This document shows positions 32,872 to 41,430 of a stretch of 64,000 nt of DNA, in pieces (the stretch's first letter is position 1; the number at the start of each line of letters is the position of its first letter). Below the pieces are notes generated by a model. That model saw nothing but the letters and a program-made list of their open reading frames with translations. It was not told the DNA's origin and made no database searches. Position numbers and translations under genes: made by a program. Origin of the DNA: CALGKJ01 sp049322695 (GTDB taxonomy: Bacteria > Bacillota > Clostridia > Lutisporales > Lutisporaceae); the NCBI GenBank assembly GCA_049322695.1, contig JBMORW010000037.1:1-64000 (forward strand), given 5' to 3'.

Positions 32872-33444
32872 TTATTTTCTTGTTCTGTCTATAAAGCTTT
32901 TTAGCATCTTAAGCCCTTCTTCCGTTAAAATTGCCTCAGGGTGAAACTGTACACCTTCTATGGCATAATCCTTATGCATAATTCCCATGATTTCACCTTC
33001 TGCAGTTTCTGCGGTAATACTAAAGCATTCCGGTAAAGTATCTTTGTCAAGTACTAAAGAATGATAGCGTGTAACACTTAAAGGATTCTTCAAATCAGTA
33101 AACACCCCTGCATTGTTATGCGTTACAGGATGCACCTTGCCGTGTACAGGTTGCTGCCCCCTGGTGACTTTAGCGCCAAAGGCCTGTCCTATTACCTGAT
33201 GTCCAAGACAAATTCCAAGTATCGGGATTACTCCCTTGTACCTTTTTACAACGTCTAAAGATACACCTGCCTCATTAGGAGTGCACGGGCCGGGTGATAT
33301 AACAATAATCTCAGGCTTCATGCTATCAATATCTTCAAGTCTTATCTTATCATTCCTGACAACTTCTACTTCTTCACCCAGAATCTGAAAATACTGAAGA
33401 AGATTATAGGTAAAGGAATCGTAATTATCGATTATTAAAATCAT
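32872..33444 (-). CDS. pabA: Aminodeoxychorismate/anthranilate synthase component II
   Basis: Glutamine amidotransferase subunit that feeds ammonia to PabB. It has LIIDNYDSFTYNLLQYF, the ISPGPCTPNEAG segment, ILGICLGHQVIGQAFGA (catalytic cysteine), YHSLVL, and GVQFHPEAI with the His/Glu of the triad. 190 residues. Amphibolic use for anthranilate (TrpG) is possible if no separate trpG exists. Confidence 0.93.
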   Translation of the reverse strand: MILIIDNYDSFTYNLLQYFQILGEEVEVVRNDKIRLEDIDSMKPEIIVISPGPCTPNEAGVSLDVVKRYKGVIPILGICLGHQVIGQAFGAKVTRGQQPVHGKVHPVTHNNAGVFTDLKNPLSVTRYHSLVLDKDTLPECFSITAETAEGEIMGIMHKDYAIEGVQFHPEAILTEEGLKMLKSFIDRTRK

Positions 33445-33464
33445 CTTTGGGTTCTCCTTTGTGG

Positions 33465-33566
33465 TATGGTTACGGGTTTCGAGTTTCGGGTATTTGTTTT
33501 ACTCTGTAACAGAAAAATCCCGCAACTCGCAACTCGTGCACTCAAAGAGTGCTCCTCGCAACTGTA
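33465..33566. repeat. Heptad-repeat intergenic element (copy 4)
   Basis: Left arm GGTTACGGGTTTCGAGTTTC; right arm CCCGCAACTCGCAACTCGTG; core TTTGTTTTACTCTGTAACAG. It lies between pabA and the MazG-like gene, directly upstream of the pabA start. Confidence 0.7.
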
Positions 33567-33572
33567 AAAGAG

Positions 33573-33917
33573 CTACCGCTCTTTTATATACCCTTTCCTA
33601 ATCAGCTTATCTATATGCTGGCTTACCTTATCGTGTATGTTTACAGAGTATGACTCTTCAAGCACAAACATCATGGACACTGCTACCTGAGCAACATCAA
33701 GAAGCTCATCCGCTATTCTGCTTACAACCTCCTGCTCCTCCATTCTGCACTGCTCACCGTTAAGTCCTCTGAACTTTCCTATCAGCTGAGCCAATTCACC
33801 TGCCTCCTCCATTAGCTTAAGTGCAGTTGACTCAATATTGGGCCGCAAATTGTTCAGCCTTGGCAGACTAATGCTTTTATACCTTGTTGCTTCCTCTTCA
33901 TTATATCTTTCACTCAT
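33573..33917 (-). CDS. MazG-like nucleotide pyrophosphohydrolase
   Basis: A 114-residue all-alpha NTP-PPase family protein. It has ALKLMEEAGELAQLIGKF and RIADELLDVAQVAVSMMF, matching the metal-binding ExxE...ExxD pattern of MazG-like proteins. Likely house-cleaning of noncanonical nucleotides. Start at 33917, eight bases after AAGGTGG; GTG at 33920 is also possible. The stop is inside a hairpin (33567-33585: AAAAGAG with CTCTTTT) that could terminate it. Confidence 0.8.
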   Translation of the reverse strand: MSERYNEEEATRYKSISLPRLNNLRPNIESTALKLMEEAGELAQLIGKFRGLNGEQCRMEEQEVVSRIADELLDVAQVAVSMMFVLEESYSVNIHDKVSQHIDKLIRKGYIKER

Positions 33918-33930
33918 CACTCAAACCACC

Positions 33931-34575
33931 TTACTGCTTATTAGTAGCATTCTTATTAAGCTCTTTTCTAATCATTTTAAGCTGCTCCCTGAAAACAAAA
34001 AGTGAAATTGTCTTTATATCCTCCAACGGCATTTCCATAAACTCGCAGCCTGATTCAAACAAACCGGCAGTTGAAGAAGGAACAGTACGCTTTACTATAG
34101 CAGTACAGTCTAAGAAATAGTTAAGCTTAAGCTTGAACTTGAATACCATAAATTCAGGCAGCTTCAGACTGGTTTCTATCAATACTCCGCCTGCACTTAC
34201 ATTAAGTACTGTACCGGAAAACTGTTTGTCGGAGCTGGTCATTAGCACATCATTTATCATGAGCGGACGTCCTACGAAGCCTATTTTACAGTCCATCCTG
34301 TTAAAGCGTCTTTTTTCCTGAAAGCTTACCCCGCTATTATTAGGTCTTGATATGCTGACGGTATTATCATATATTTCTTCAACCTTGCTGTAAAATTCAA
34401 AAATATCTGTTCCGTTTATTGCTATACACAGTATTTCTTTACCCAAGGACAAAATATTCGCAGACTTAACTGTAAGTACCAGTTTATCTTCCTTTATCGC
34501 TTTGATGCTTGTGTAAAGCTCCTGCTCCATATATGGTGCCAATACTATTATGAGTTGTCCAACGAAATAATTCAC
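33931..34575 (-). CDS. PilZ domain c-di-GMP-binding protein (YpfA/YcgR-like)
   Basis: A 214-residue protein with an N-terminal YcgR-like domain and a C-terminal PilZ domain. The c-di-GMP signatures are RRFNR (RxxxR, about residue 90) and NVSAGGVLIE (N/DxSxxG). Such proteins brake flagellar motors or control exopolysaccharide in response to c-di-GMP. It ends 10 bp upstream of the MazG-like gene. The HD-GYP enzyme at 407-1456 may control its ligand. Confidence 0.9.
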   Translation of the reverse strand: MNYFVGQLIIVLAPYMEQELYTSIKAIKEDKLVLTVKSANILSLGKEILCIAINGTDIFEFYSKVEEIYDNTVSISRPNNSGVSFQEKRRFNRMDCKIGFVGRPLMINDVLMTSSDKQFSGTVLNVSAGGVLIETSLKLPEFMVFKFKLKLNYFLDCTAIVKRTVPSSTAGLFESGCEFMEMPLEDIKTISLFVFREQLKMIRKELNKNATNKQ

Positions 34576-34687
34576 TGCTAATCCTCCTTGACAATACTAA
34601 CCACAGTACATAAATTATCAATAAAAATATTATAACAGATTTAAAATATTATATATAGTTATTCTGCAAATTATAAGCATTAAAAAA

Positions 34688-34726
34688 GAAGAGCGGATAT
34701 TTGCATTGACAAATGCCCGACTCTTC
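34688..34726. terminator. Imperfect hairpin in the 34576-34885 gap
   Basis: GAAGAG-CGGATATTTG pairs with CAAATGCCCG-a-CTCTTC around CATTGA, with one mismatch and a bulge. The rest of the gap is AT-rich, with a short GTTAGTTG heptad remnant near 34794-34813, and no gene that I can see. Confidence 0.5.
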
Positions 34727-34885
34727 CTGTGTGTATTGCATTATCTCTTTGAGAATTTGAACATGTTGTTTTCTAAGCACATATATTCAGATTGTTAGTT
34801 GTTTGTTAGTTGCTTACAATCATTCACACGTAATTATTTGAATAACCTTGCTAAAATACTTATCATTATTACCTTTCTTAATCTG

Positions 34886-35548
34886 TTACTTTTTTCTGTC
34901 TCTCTTTTCTATCCCATTGCGCACCTCTTCTGGAAGAATATCATATAAATCATCTATTTCTTTTGGTCTAGTTATCATATATTCTACAATAATGTTAATT
35001 AATTTAAATAGCATAAAAGCTATTTCTTCATTATCATCTATGCATATTTCGCCCGGATGTACTGCGTTATTACCTACCACACGCACAATATCAAATGCCT
35101 TCTGTGTACTGGGTGGTAATCCATTTTTTATCAAATTTGCTATATCTGTATTAAGGTGCTTTCCTTCTTCTCCAAGATTTATACATAGTTTCTGTAATAC
35201 TAATCTTAGTAAAGCTGCCGACGCTTTTGGAGAAAAAGTAAATATGTTTCTCGCTTCGTTATAGTCATTTATGCAATCTTTTGGCATATCAGGTGAAGCT
35301 AAAGGTGCTGTACATACAAGTGGATATACCATTCTTACCACTTGATTATTTTGATATATCCATATAGAATGTTTTTTACACTTTTCACATGTACATATAT
35401 ATGTGTTATTTACATGAATTGAATCATGATATGTACTACCTAACATGTTTTTCGCCTCAATAATTAATCTCCACTTTTGATGTGAATAGGCATTACAAAA
35501 AGGGCAATTAAAGGCATCTGACATATAAAACGGTTCTTTATATTCCAT
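34886..35548 (-). CDS. DUF4145 domain protein
   Basis: A 220-residue protein. The N-terminal 70 residues have two CxxC pairs, FNCPFCN and CTCEKCKKH, a probable zinc ribbon. The C-terminal domain reads SPKASAALLRLVLQKLC, then IVRVVGNNAVHPGEI, the DUF4145 signature (RxxGNxxVH), a HEPN-related helical fold common near restriction and abortive-infection genes. The gene follows, at 110 bp, a 632-residue nuclease-like gene on the same strand. AGAGGG RBS. Function not known; defence is a hypothesis from context. Confidence 0.8.
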   Translation of the reverse strand: MEYKEPFYMSDAFNCPFCNAYSHQKWRLIIEAKNMLGSTYHDSIHVNNTYICTCEKCKKHSIWIYQNNQVVRMVYPLVCTAPLASPDMPKDCINDYNEARNIFTFSPKASAALLRLVLQKLCINLGEEGKHLNTDIANLIKNGLPPSTQKAFDIVRVVGNNAVHPGEICIDDNEEIAFMLFKLINIIVEYMITRPKEIDDLYDILPEEVRNGIEKRDRKK

Positions 35549-35658
35549 AAAATCCCTCTTATTCTTTTTTTGTATATTTCTATGCTATATGAGCATTTTC
35601 CTCTTTTTTGCTCTTTCATCACAATTTGCATGTTTAACATTTGTATATTAATTTTTAT

Positions 35659-37557
35659 CTATACCAAATATACTGCATAATTTTTCTTTACTACATCACT
35701 AACAATTTTGTCTGTAACTAGTTCTTTAATTTCTGATGGCTGACAAACTCGTGAAATATTATTATTTATCCATAAACTATCATTTCTACTCCATATATAT
35801 TCAGTGAATGGTGTTACGACTATAGGTACTATTACATCGACACCATCTGGAACACAAAAGTTAGTACCACTCTTGTGCATTAATAACCATTTAGCCTTTT
35901 CATCAACTTCTGTAATGGCCTTAATAATTTTTTGTTTTCTATGTTCTAAAGCAGATTCTTCACCTATAGTAAATGCCAGCGACATCTTATTACACTTTAA
36001 TTCACCTATATAAAGAACATTTTTATAAATGAAGCTAATATCAATCTCTTTAGATGTCCCATCAGTATGCTTTAACTTTTTTTTGCATTCCCAAGTTTTT
36101 ATATTTTCTGCTTTTAGCTTTTCAATAACATAGTCTTCGAACAGATGTCCTTTTTCATTATCATTTTCACTTAAAAAGTGCATATGTGTCAATATTACAA
36201 ATGGTATAGCTGCATAATCTATTATAAAGTTATCTTCATTTGACGGTATAAATATTTTTCGTGGTCCTAAAGTCGTTAATGATATCTGCTTTTTGCTCTT
36301 TTCATCTAGTGACAGACCTTCAAAAAGTAAAAGCATTTCCTCATAATCTAACTCGTAATTATTCAATGATGGTAGTCTATCAACTTTTGACATACTAACC
36401 AATTCTTTAAGTAGTTTTTCTTTAGAAAGAAAATGTCTATATGACCTCTTCATCATATCTATTCCAGCATTGGGTTTATCAGAGATTAAAGAGAAGTACA
36501 TAGCTTGTTTAATTAAAAGGTATAATGATACTACAAAACATTCTAGTGAGTAATTGAACTTTTTCTTAAATTCTTTTCTCATATAATTATGCACAATATA
36601 GTAATAATTAAAATCAAATGGAATCCATACAAAGTTTGGTACAGTATCTTCTTCTGTCGACAAGCTATCCTTTACATTCTTGGGAATACCGAATACTACA
36701 TGATATGGGTAGTCATTTAATCTAATCCTATTCACATTGTATTGAGGTAACAATGTAATACCTTTAGAATCATCAATATTTATGTTTGCTAACATCATAC
36801 CACTTGTAGTTGAGATATCTTCCATACCTCTTTCTTTATTATCATAGCATTTAATAAGTTCTTCTGTTTCATCATCATTTACTACATAGTAATTATTTCT
36901 ATCAATAACCAATATCCCTTTTTTGAAAAGCCTTCTTTTACAAGCAGTAGTATACCAGTATTCATATAGAATCCTTTCTAATATATATACTTCCATCAGA
37001 TCATCCTTTTCAAATTTGCCTAAATAAATGCCAGTGTTTTTATGCGATTCATATTTATCTTTTAAATAATACTTTAATGCTTTTGTATAGTTACCTGAAG
37101 CTATGTTTTGGTCAGAGATTTTTTTGGTTTTATTACTGAATATTAATTCTTTTCCACATTTCAAATTCCCATATTTTAAAAATGCACACTCCATCATATT
37201 TCTATAAAGCCATAATGTTGTTTTACTCTCTCCAAAACTTGCCTCTGGTCCAATTCTTCTGTAAAGATGTAACCAATAATAAACACTTTTATTCGAAATG
37301 ATACTCCTTATCTCAGTCTCTAATCTATTTTGTATTTCATTGATAAAATTTAATCCATCTAACTTTGTCATTGGACTTTTATATCTAAAAACGTCTGTAT
37401 AGAAATTTACTATTGAGCTAACAATTTTATCTCGTTTCGTATCAAATGTATCCAGTATATCCTTTCCAAGATACGCAAATAAAAGCGTATGATATTCAAA
37501 TAACATCATAACTGATTTTTCCAATCTTCCACCTACTCCATAGCTAAATTTATGCAT
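35659..37557 (-). CDS. Unknown 632-residue protein with C-terminal PD-(D/E)XK nuclease-like motif
   Basis: I do not recognise the full-length family. Residues 1-460 are lysine-, asparagine- and tyrosine-rich, apparently helical, with no signal peptide. Near the C-terminus E474 (GHLFEDYV), D506 (KEIDISFIYKN) and E519-x-K521 (YIGELKCN) reproduce the spacing of a restriction-endonuclease-like core (E, D, ExK). A later KWLLMHKSG segment and beta-rich end complete the domain. AT content and codon use differ from neighbours, suggesting transfer. The ATG at 37557 has a weak RBS; a TTG at codon 12 follows GGTGG. An extended -10 (TAAAAT, 37582-37577) lies upstream. Likely transcribed with the DUF4145 gene. 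Confidence 0.65.
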   Translation of the reverse strand: MHKFSYGVGGRLEKSVMMLFEYHTLLFAYLGKDILDTFDTKRDKIVSSIVNFYTDVFRYKSPMTKLDGLNFINEIQNRLETEIRSIISNKSVYYWLHLYRRIGPEASFGESKTTLWLYRNMMECAFLKYGNLKCGKELIFSNKTKKISDQNIASGNYTKALKYYLKDKYESHKNTGIYLGKFEKDDLMEVYILERILYEYWYTTACKRRLFKKGILVIDRNNYYVVNDDETEELIKCYDNKERGMEDISTTSGMMLANINIDDSKGITLLPQYNVNRIRLNDYPYHVVFGIPKNVKDSLSTEEDTVPNFVWIPFDFNYYYIVHNYMRKEFKKKFNYSLECFVVSLYLLIKQAMYFSLISDKPNAGIDMMKRSYRHFLSKEKLLKELVSMSKVDRLPSLNNYELDYEEMLLLFEGLSLDEKSKKQISLTTLGPRKIFIPSNEDNFIIDYAAIPFVILTHMHFLSENDNEKGHLFEDYVIEKLKAENIKTWECKKKLKHTDGTSKEIDISFIYKNVLYIGELKCNKMSLAFTIGEESALEHRKQKIIKAITEVDEKAKWLLMHKSGTNFCVPDGVDVIVPIVVTPFTEYIWSRNDSLWINNNISRVCQPSEIKELVTDKIVSDVVKKNYAVYLV

Positions 37558-37674
37558 CTAAGTGCTATATACAACTATTTTACCATAATTTGTTATTCTC
37601 ATATAATAATAAATATTTTATATTTCTATGTCCTGTACTTAATCCACTTTACTATATTGCTACAGAAATAGTAA

Positions 37675-37828
37675 AACCTCAAATTTACATTTGAGGTCAG
37701 ACCATCGAAAAAGTACTAAATTTGCAAAACCCAATAAAAAGACCCCTTGAAAATCAAGGCTTCGCTAAATGCAATTTCTTGAATCAAGGGGTTTTTCGAT
37801 AACCTCACCTCAAATTTACATTTGAGGT
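37675..37828. mobile_element. MITE-like palindromic element, 154 bp
   Basis: It is bounded at both ends by the same palindrome, ACCTCAAAT-TTAC-ATTTGAGGT (37676-37697 and 37807-37828). Inside, ATCGAAAAA is mirrored by TTTTTCGAT (37704, 37792) and CCCCTTGA by TCAAGGGG (37743, 37784). It has no coding capacity. It may be an insertion-sequence relic or a non-autonomous element. The rest of 37558-38090 is AT-rich and holds nothing else that I can recognise. Confidence 0.6.
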
Positions 37829-38090
37829 TTTGAGTAAGTTAAACGCATTATATATTTTAAAGCATTCCAATCTATATATAACAATCGATACAGCATTGTA
37901 TATTATCAAGAGTGCATTCCATATCCAGTAACATTTCTGATATTATTTTTTTGCTATTAGATTTCTTTTACTATCTTACTGAATCTTACTATTAGTAATT
38001 TTTTTTAATATCTCATGTAAGATATACAGTAACTATCAAAACTCTTGCACTTTTCATATTTCTCTTTGTTTTTTATAATTATACCCCTAA

Positions 38091-38582
38091 TCAAGTCGTC
38101 AGAAGTGACATTTTATTCTCAATGACTTCTTCAAAGCTGAGTTCCTTCTTTTGTAAGTATCTGACCCCCTGAGTCCTTATAGTGTTGAAAAGTTGGTTAA
38201 TATCCGTTATTTCTGCCCTTGCAGCAAAGGAAGTAATATTTCCTATAGTACCTGGTATTAATGCAAAGGCAGCAGCGTCTAGTTGCTTATCCCTTGCAAT
38301 GAGTCCCTTTCCGTTGAAGTTATCAAAAGCTTTTTGTATGCTTTCCCATATAGGCGATATAGAGCAACGCTCTATCCTCGTTCGGTCTAGTTCCTTCTTT
38401 ATCAACCATGATTTAGTGCAGTAGTTCCATAGTGACCTAAGATTTTCAAGAGCTTCTTCCACAGTGTCGAGTTTGACCTCTTTCAAGAAGTCCCTGCTGA
38501 TTTCAAATTCTACGTTCCATACTATGTTTGGAACTAGCCAATTTTCCTTCCATGTATCAAAGAGACATAATACTTGCCTTTT
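38091..38582 (-). pseudogene. Truncated replication-protein-like fragment
   Basis: The frame is open for 164 codons from just after a TAG at 38583 and has no start codon with an RBS; the first TTG is at 38486. The residues before it (CLFDTWKENWLVPNIVWNVE) are clearly coding-like and continuous with the rest, so the 5' end of a gene is missing. The segment WNVEFEISRDFLK followed by a helical stretch resembles replication-initiator proteins of plasmids and integrative elements, but I am unsure. It sits at the edge of the accessory island beside the rpsI terminator. Confidence 0.5.
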
Positions 38583-38622
38583 CTATGTGACTATATTATG
38601 TCTAAAGAAGATCATGGTTTTA

Positions 38623-38660
38623 TGCAAAAAAAACTCCCCAAACCATTGGTTTGAGGAGTT
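38623..38660 (-). terminator. Rho-independent terminator of rplM-rpsI
   Basis: AACTCCTCAAACC pairs with GGTTTGGGGAGTT (one mismatch) and is followed by TTTTTTTT on the minus strand, just after the rpsI stop. Confidence 0.92.
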
Positions 38661-38671
38661 CCACGTTTTTC

Positions 38672-39064
38672 TTATCTCTTTGAGAACTGTGGTGCTCTTC
38701 TTGCCTTCTTTAAACCGTACTTCTTTCTTTCCTTCATTCTTGGGTCTCTAGTAAGGAATCCTGCCTTCTTTAGAACAGGTCTTAATTCCTTGTCAGCTTC
38801 CAACAAAGCTCTGGATATACCATGTCTTATAGCACCTGCCTGACCTGTGAAGCCACCGCCAAATACATTTGCTACAATATCAAATCTGGAAAGAGTGTTA
38901 GTAAGTACTAACGGCTGTCTAACTATAAGCTTTAAAGTTTCCAACCCAAAATAGTTATCTATATCTCTATCATTAATAGTAATCTTTCCTTCACCTGGAA
39001 CCAGTCTAACTCTCGCTACAGAGCATTTTCTTCTGCCTGTGCCGAAATATTGTACTCTAGCCAC
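38672..39064 (-). CDS. rpsI: Ribosomal protein S9
   Basis: 30S protein whose C-terminal tail reaches the P site; here it ends RRAPQFSKR, the conserved basic tail. 130 residues with QYFGTGRRKCSVARVRL at the start and GFTGQAGAIRHGISRAL. The start is GTG, after AGGAGG. Second gene of the rplM-rpsI pair, 20 bp after rplM. Confidence 0.98.
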   Translation of the reverse strand: MARVQYFGTGRRKCSVARVRLVPGEGKITINDRDIDNYFGLETLKLIVRQPLVLTNTLSRFDIVANVFGGGFTGQAGAIRHGISRALLEADKELRPVLKKAGFLTRDPRMKERKKYGLKKARRAPQFSKR

Positions 39065-39084
39065 TACAACTTCCTCCTTTCAAA

Positions 39085-39519
39085 CTATATGTTCAGTTCA
39101 AGTGCTTCAGGTTGTTGAGCTTGATGCTCATGCTCAGTACCTCTGTACACTCTGAGTTTTCTAATCATTTGTCTTCCTAAGCTATTGTGAGGAAGCATAC
39201 CTCTGATCGCTTCATATACAGCTTTTTCAGGCTGTTGAGCCATAAACTTTCTATATGGAGTCTCTTTTAATCCTCCCGGATATAAAGAGTGCTTTCTATA
39301 CATTTTTTGGTCAAGCTTCTTACCGGTTAGAACAACCTTATCTGCATTGATTATGATAACATGGTCACCTGTATCAACATGTGGTGTATAGATAGGTTTA
39401 TTCTTTCCTCTGAGGATTTTCGCAACTTCGCTTGCAAGTCTGCCAAGTACCTTGCCATTGGCATCGATTACATACCATTTTCTTTCTATTTCATTAGCTT
39501 TTGCCATGAATGATTTCAT
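39085..39519 (-). CDS. rplM: Ribosomal protein L13
   Basis: Early-assembling 50S protein of 144 residues: AKANEIERKWYVIDANGKVLGRLASEVAKILRGK, HVDTGDHVIIINADKVVLTGKK and GMLPHNSLGRQMIRKLRVY. GGAGG lies before the ATG that gives MKSFMAK. It is driven by the strong promoter at 39755-39783, with a leader of about 230 nt. Confidence 0.98.
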   Translation of the reverse strand: MKSFMAKANEIERKWYVIDANGKVLGRLASEVAKILRGKNKPIYTPHVDTGDHVIIINADKVVLTGKKLDQKMYRKHSLYPGGLKETPYRKFMAQQPEKAVYEAIRGMLPHNSLGRQMIRKLRVYRGTEHEHQAQQPEALELNI

Positions 39520-39754
39520 TCTTCTACCTCCTTACCAGATCCTTACATACATCTTTCGTTATTAGATTCAATCAGCCGCATATCACAGTATTCATGCTGC
39601 TCCCCCAAATACCGAAATCCCACTATTTCAGCAATGGCTTCACTATAACACTTCTCCATGCTTCCGGCTTTTTCCGCATCCAAAATTACGTCAGTTTATT
39701 GTAAATGACCCGGGGCTTTGGATCATTTTTTACAACATTTTTTACAACATTAAT
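39520..39754 (-). promoter_or_regulatory. Long rplM leader
   Basis: About 230 nt of transcribed leader between the promoter and rplM. It begins with two direct copies of AATGTTGTAAAA and an AAATGAtCC...GGGTCATTT hairpin (39695-39726). There is no ORF. It may fold as a ribosomal-protein leader, but I cannot match it to the known Bacillus L13 leader. Confidence 0.4.
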
Positions 39755-39783
39755 ATTGTAATACATTGAGCCGAGCGTGTCAA
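39755..39783 (-). promoter_or_regulatory. Strong rplM-rpsI promoter
   Basis: TTGACA (39783-39778), 17-bp spacer and TACAAT (39760-39755), on the minus strand, directly at the truA stop codon. Confidence 0.9.
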
Positions 39784-39785
39784 CA

Positions 39786-40526
39786 CTAATACAAAACTTT
39801 TTCCAGGCATAATCCACCTGGCGGAACAGTTATCCCCGCTTGAATCCTATTCTTCGAGCTGATTATGTCGGGCAGCTCTTCCAAGGAGATTTTACCAATC
39901 GCCGTATATAATATGGTACCCGTTATGATTCTTACCATATTATACAAAAAACCATTTCCGCAATATGTAAGCTTTATCAGCTCATCATATAAACCAACAT
40001 CAATACTATATATTGTTCTTACAGTGTCCTTCACCTTGCTGCCAGCTGCCATGAAGCCGTAAAAATCATGCGTCCCTACAAAGCATTCACATGCTTTTTT
40101 CATTATGTCAGTATCTAGCTTGTCACAATAGTTGATATGATATACAAAATTCCTCAGAATCGGTGAGTTAAATCTGCTGTTGAGAATTGTATAGCTGTAT
40201 ACCTTTCCTTTTGCACTATATCTGGCATGAAAGTCAGTCTGAGCTTCTACAGATTCTTTGACGACTATATCAAAAGGCAATGTATTGTTCAATGCATAAC
40301 AGAACTTTTCGGCAGGTATTCTGCTTTTCGTATAAAAATTTGCAACCTGTCCTTTTGCATGTACACCTGCATCTGTTCTGCCAGAGCCTATAACTTCTAC
40401 CTCTTCACCAGTCACTCTGTATACTGCCTTTTGAAGCTCTTCCTGTATGGACGGAACATCGGGCTGAATCTGCCAACCTTTATAACTCGTACCGTCATAT
40501 TCGATAACTAATTTTATATTACGCAT
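39786..40526 (-). CDS. truA: tRNA pseudouridine(38-40) synthase TruA
   Basis: Modifies U38-U40 in the anticodon arm of tRNAs. It has EYDGTSYKGWQIQP, then IGSGRTDAGVHAKGQVANF with the catalytic aspartate, DFHARYSAKGKVYSYTI and FLYNMVRIITGTIL. The start is placed at 40526 (MRNIKL) after GAGGTG; GTG at 40532 is in frame. The upstream 100 bp is a heptad-repeat element that separates it from ecfT. Confidence 0.96.
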   Translation of the reverse strand: MRNIKLVIEYDGTSYKGWQIQPDVPSIQEELQKAVYRVTGEEVEVIGSGRTDAGVHAKGQVANFYTKSRIPAEKFCYALNNTLPFDIVVKESVEAQTDFHARYSAKGKVYSYTILNSRFNSPILRNFVYHINYCDKLDTDIMKKACECFVGTHDFYGFMAAGSKVKDTVRTIYSIDVGLYDELIKLTYCGNGFLYNMVRIITGTILYTAIGKISLEELPDIISSKNRIQAGITVPPGGLCLEKVLY

Positions 40527-40541
40527 ATACACCTCGTGTAA

Positions 40542-40634
40542 GGTTGCGAGTTACTGGTTACGAGTTGCGAGTGTTTAGTAAAGCTACGAAGCCTCTACTC
40601 AATGCCCGTAACCCGCAACTCGTGTCTCGCAACT
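40542..40634. repeat. Heptad-repeat intergenic element (copy 5)
   Basis: Left arm GGTTGCGAGTTACTGGTTAC and GAGTTGCGAGT; right arm CGTAACCCGCAACTCGTGTC; core TTTAGTAAAGCTACGAAGCC folds as a small hairpin. It fills the truA-ecfT gap and touches the ecfT stop codon. Confidence 0.75.
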
Positions 40635-41430
40635 AAATATATCTACTTCCAATTATCGCCGCACAAAATATTATAGTCACAGCTATGCCGGCATAATCTA
40701 CGCCCTTTATTTTCAGCTGCTTCATTCTTGTTCTGTTATCTCCGCCTCTGTAGCATCTGGCTTCCATTGCCAAAGCTAGCTCGTCAGCTCTTCTGAAGGC
40801 ACTTATAAACAAGGGTACCAGCAGGGGAACCATAGCTCTGGCTCTGTTAATAATATTACCTGTCTCAAAATCTGCTCCCCGAGCCATTTGAGCCTTCATT
40901 ATCTTGTCTGTTTCCTCCAGCAGCGTAGGTATAAACCTCAAAGCAATAGTCATCATCATTGCCAGCTCGTGTGCAGGCACTCCGATTTTTTTGAAAGGGT
41001 TAAGGAGCTTTTCTATTCCGTCTGTAAGGGCAATCGGTGAAGTAGTCAGTGTAAGTATTGATGCTCCCGTAATGAGGAATATAAGTCTCAAGCCCATAAA
41101 GCCGGCAAGTATCAAACCTTCTTTAGTTACCTTGAATATCCAGAAAGTAAATATCGGCTGACCTTGTGTCATTAATGCATTTAGTACAACAGTAAAAAGT
41201 ATTATGATTATCAGGGGCTTCAAGCCTCGTAGTACAAGCTTGAAGGGTATGGCGGATATAAATATTATCATAGCAAGGAATGCTGCATAAACAGCATATC
41301 CCCAAAAATTTGCTATAAAAAACAGTATAGTTATAAGTACAATTGTAATAAGAATCTTCACTCTTGGATCCATGTTATGTATGGGGGTATCGCCGGGTAT
41401 ATATTGTCCTATAGTAATATTTTTCAGCAT
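40633..41430 (-). CDS. ecfT: ECF transporter transmembrane subunit EcfT
   Basis: Scaffold membrane protein of energy-coupling factor vitamin importers. 265 residues with five or six helices, the N-terminal GQYIPGDTPIHNMDPRVKI and the coupling-helix motifs AQMARGADFETG and AMEARCYRGGDNRT (A-R-G type). It partners with EcfA1/EcfA2 just upstream, overlapping ecfA2 by 7 nt. The substrate-specific S component is not in this window. Confidence 0.95.
   Translation of the reverse strand: MLKNITIGQYIPGDTPIHNMDPRVKILITIVLITILFFIANFWGYAVYAAFLAMIIFISAIPFKLVLRGLKPLIIIILFTVVLNALMTQGQPIFTFWIFKVTKEGLILAGFMGLRLIFLITGASILTLTTSPIALTDGIEKLLNPFKKIGVPAHELAMMMTIALRFIPTLLEETDKIMKAQMARGADFETGNIINRARAMVPLLVPLFISAFRRADELALAMEARCYRGGDNRTRMKQLKIKGVDYAGIAVTIIFCAAIIGSRYI

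Noticed and set aside
33465..33566. Heptad repeats read as a CRISPR array
   Set aside because: The units are about 7 bp, degenerate and inverted around a core. There are no 23-37-bp identical repeats with unique spacers, and no cas genes.
40904..41161. 85-codon ORF opposite ecfT
   Set aside because: Antisense shadow within a well-supported gene; no RBS.
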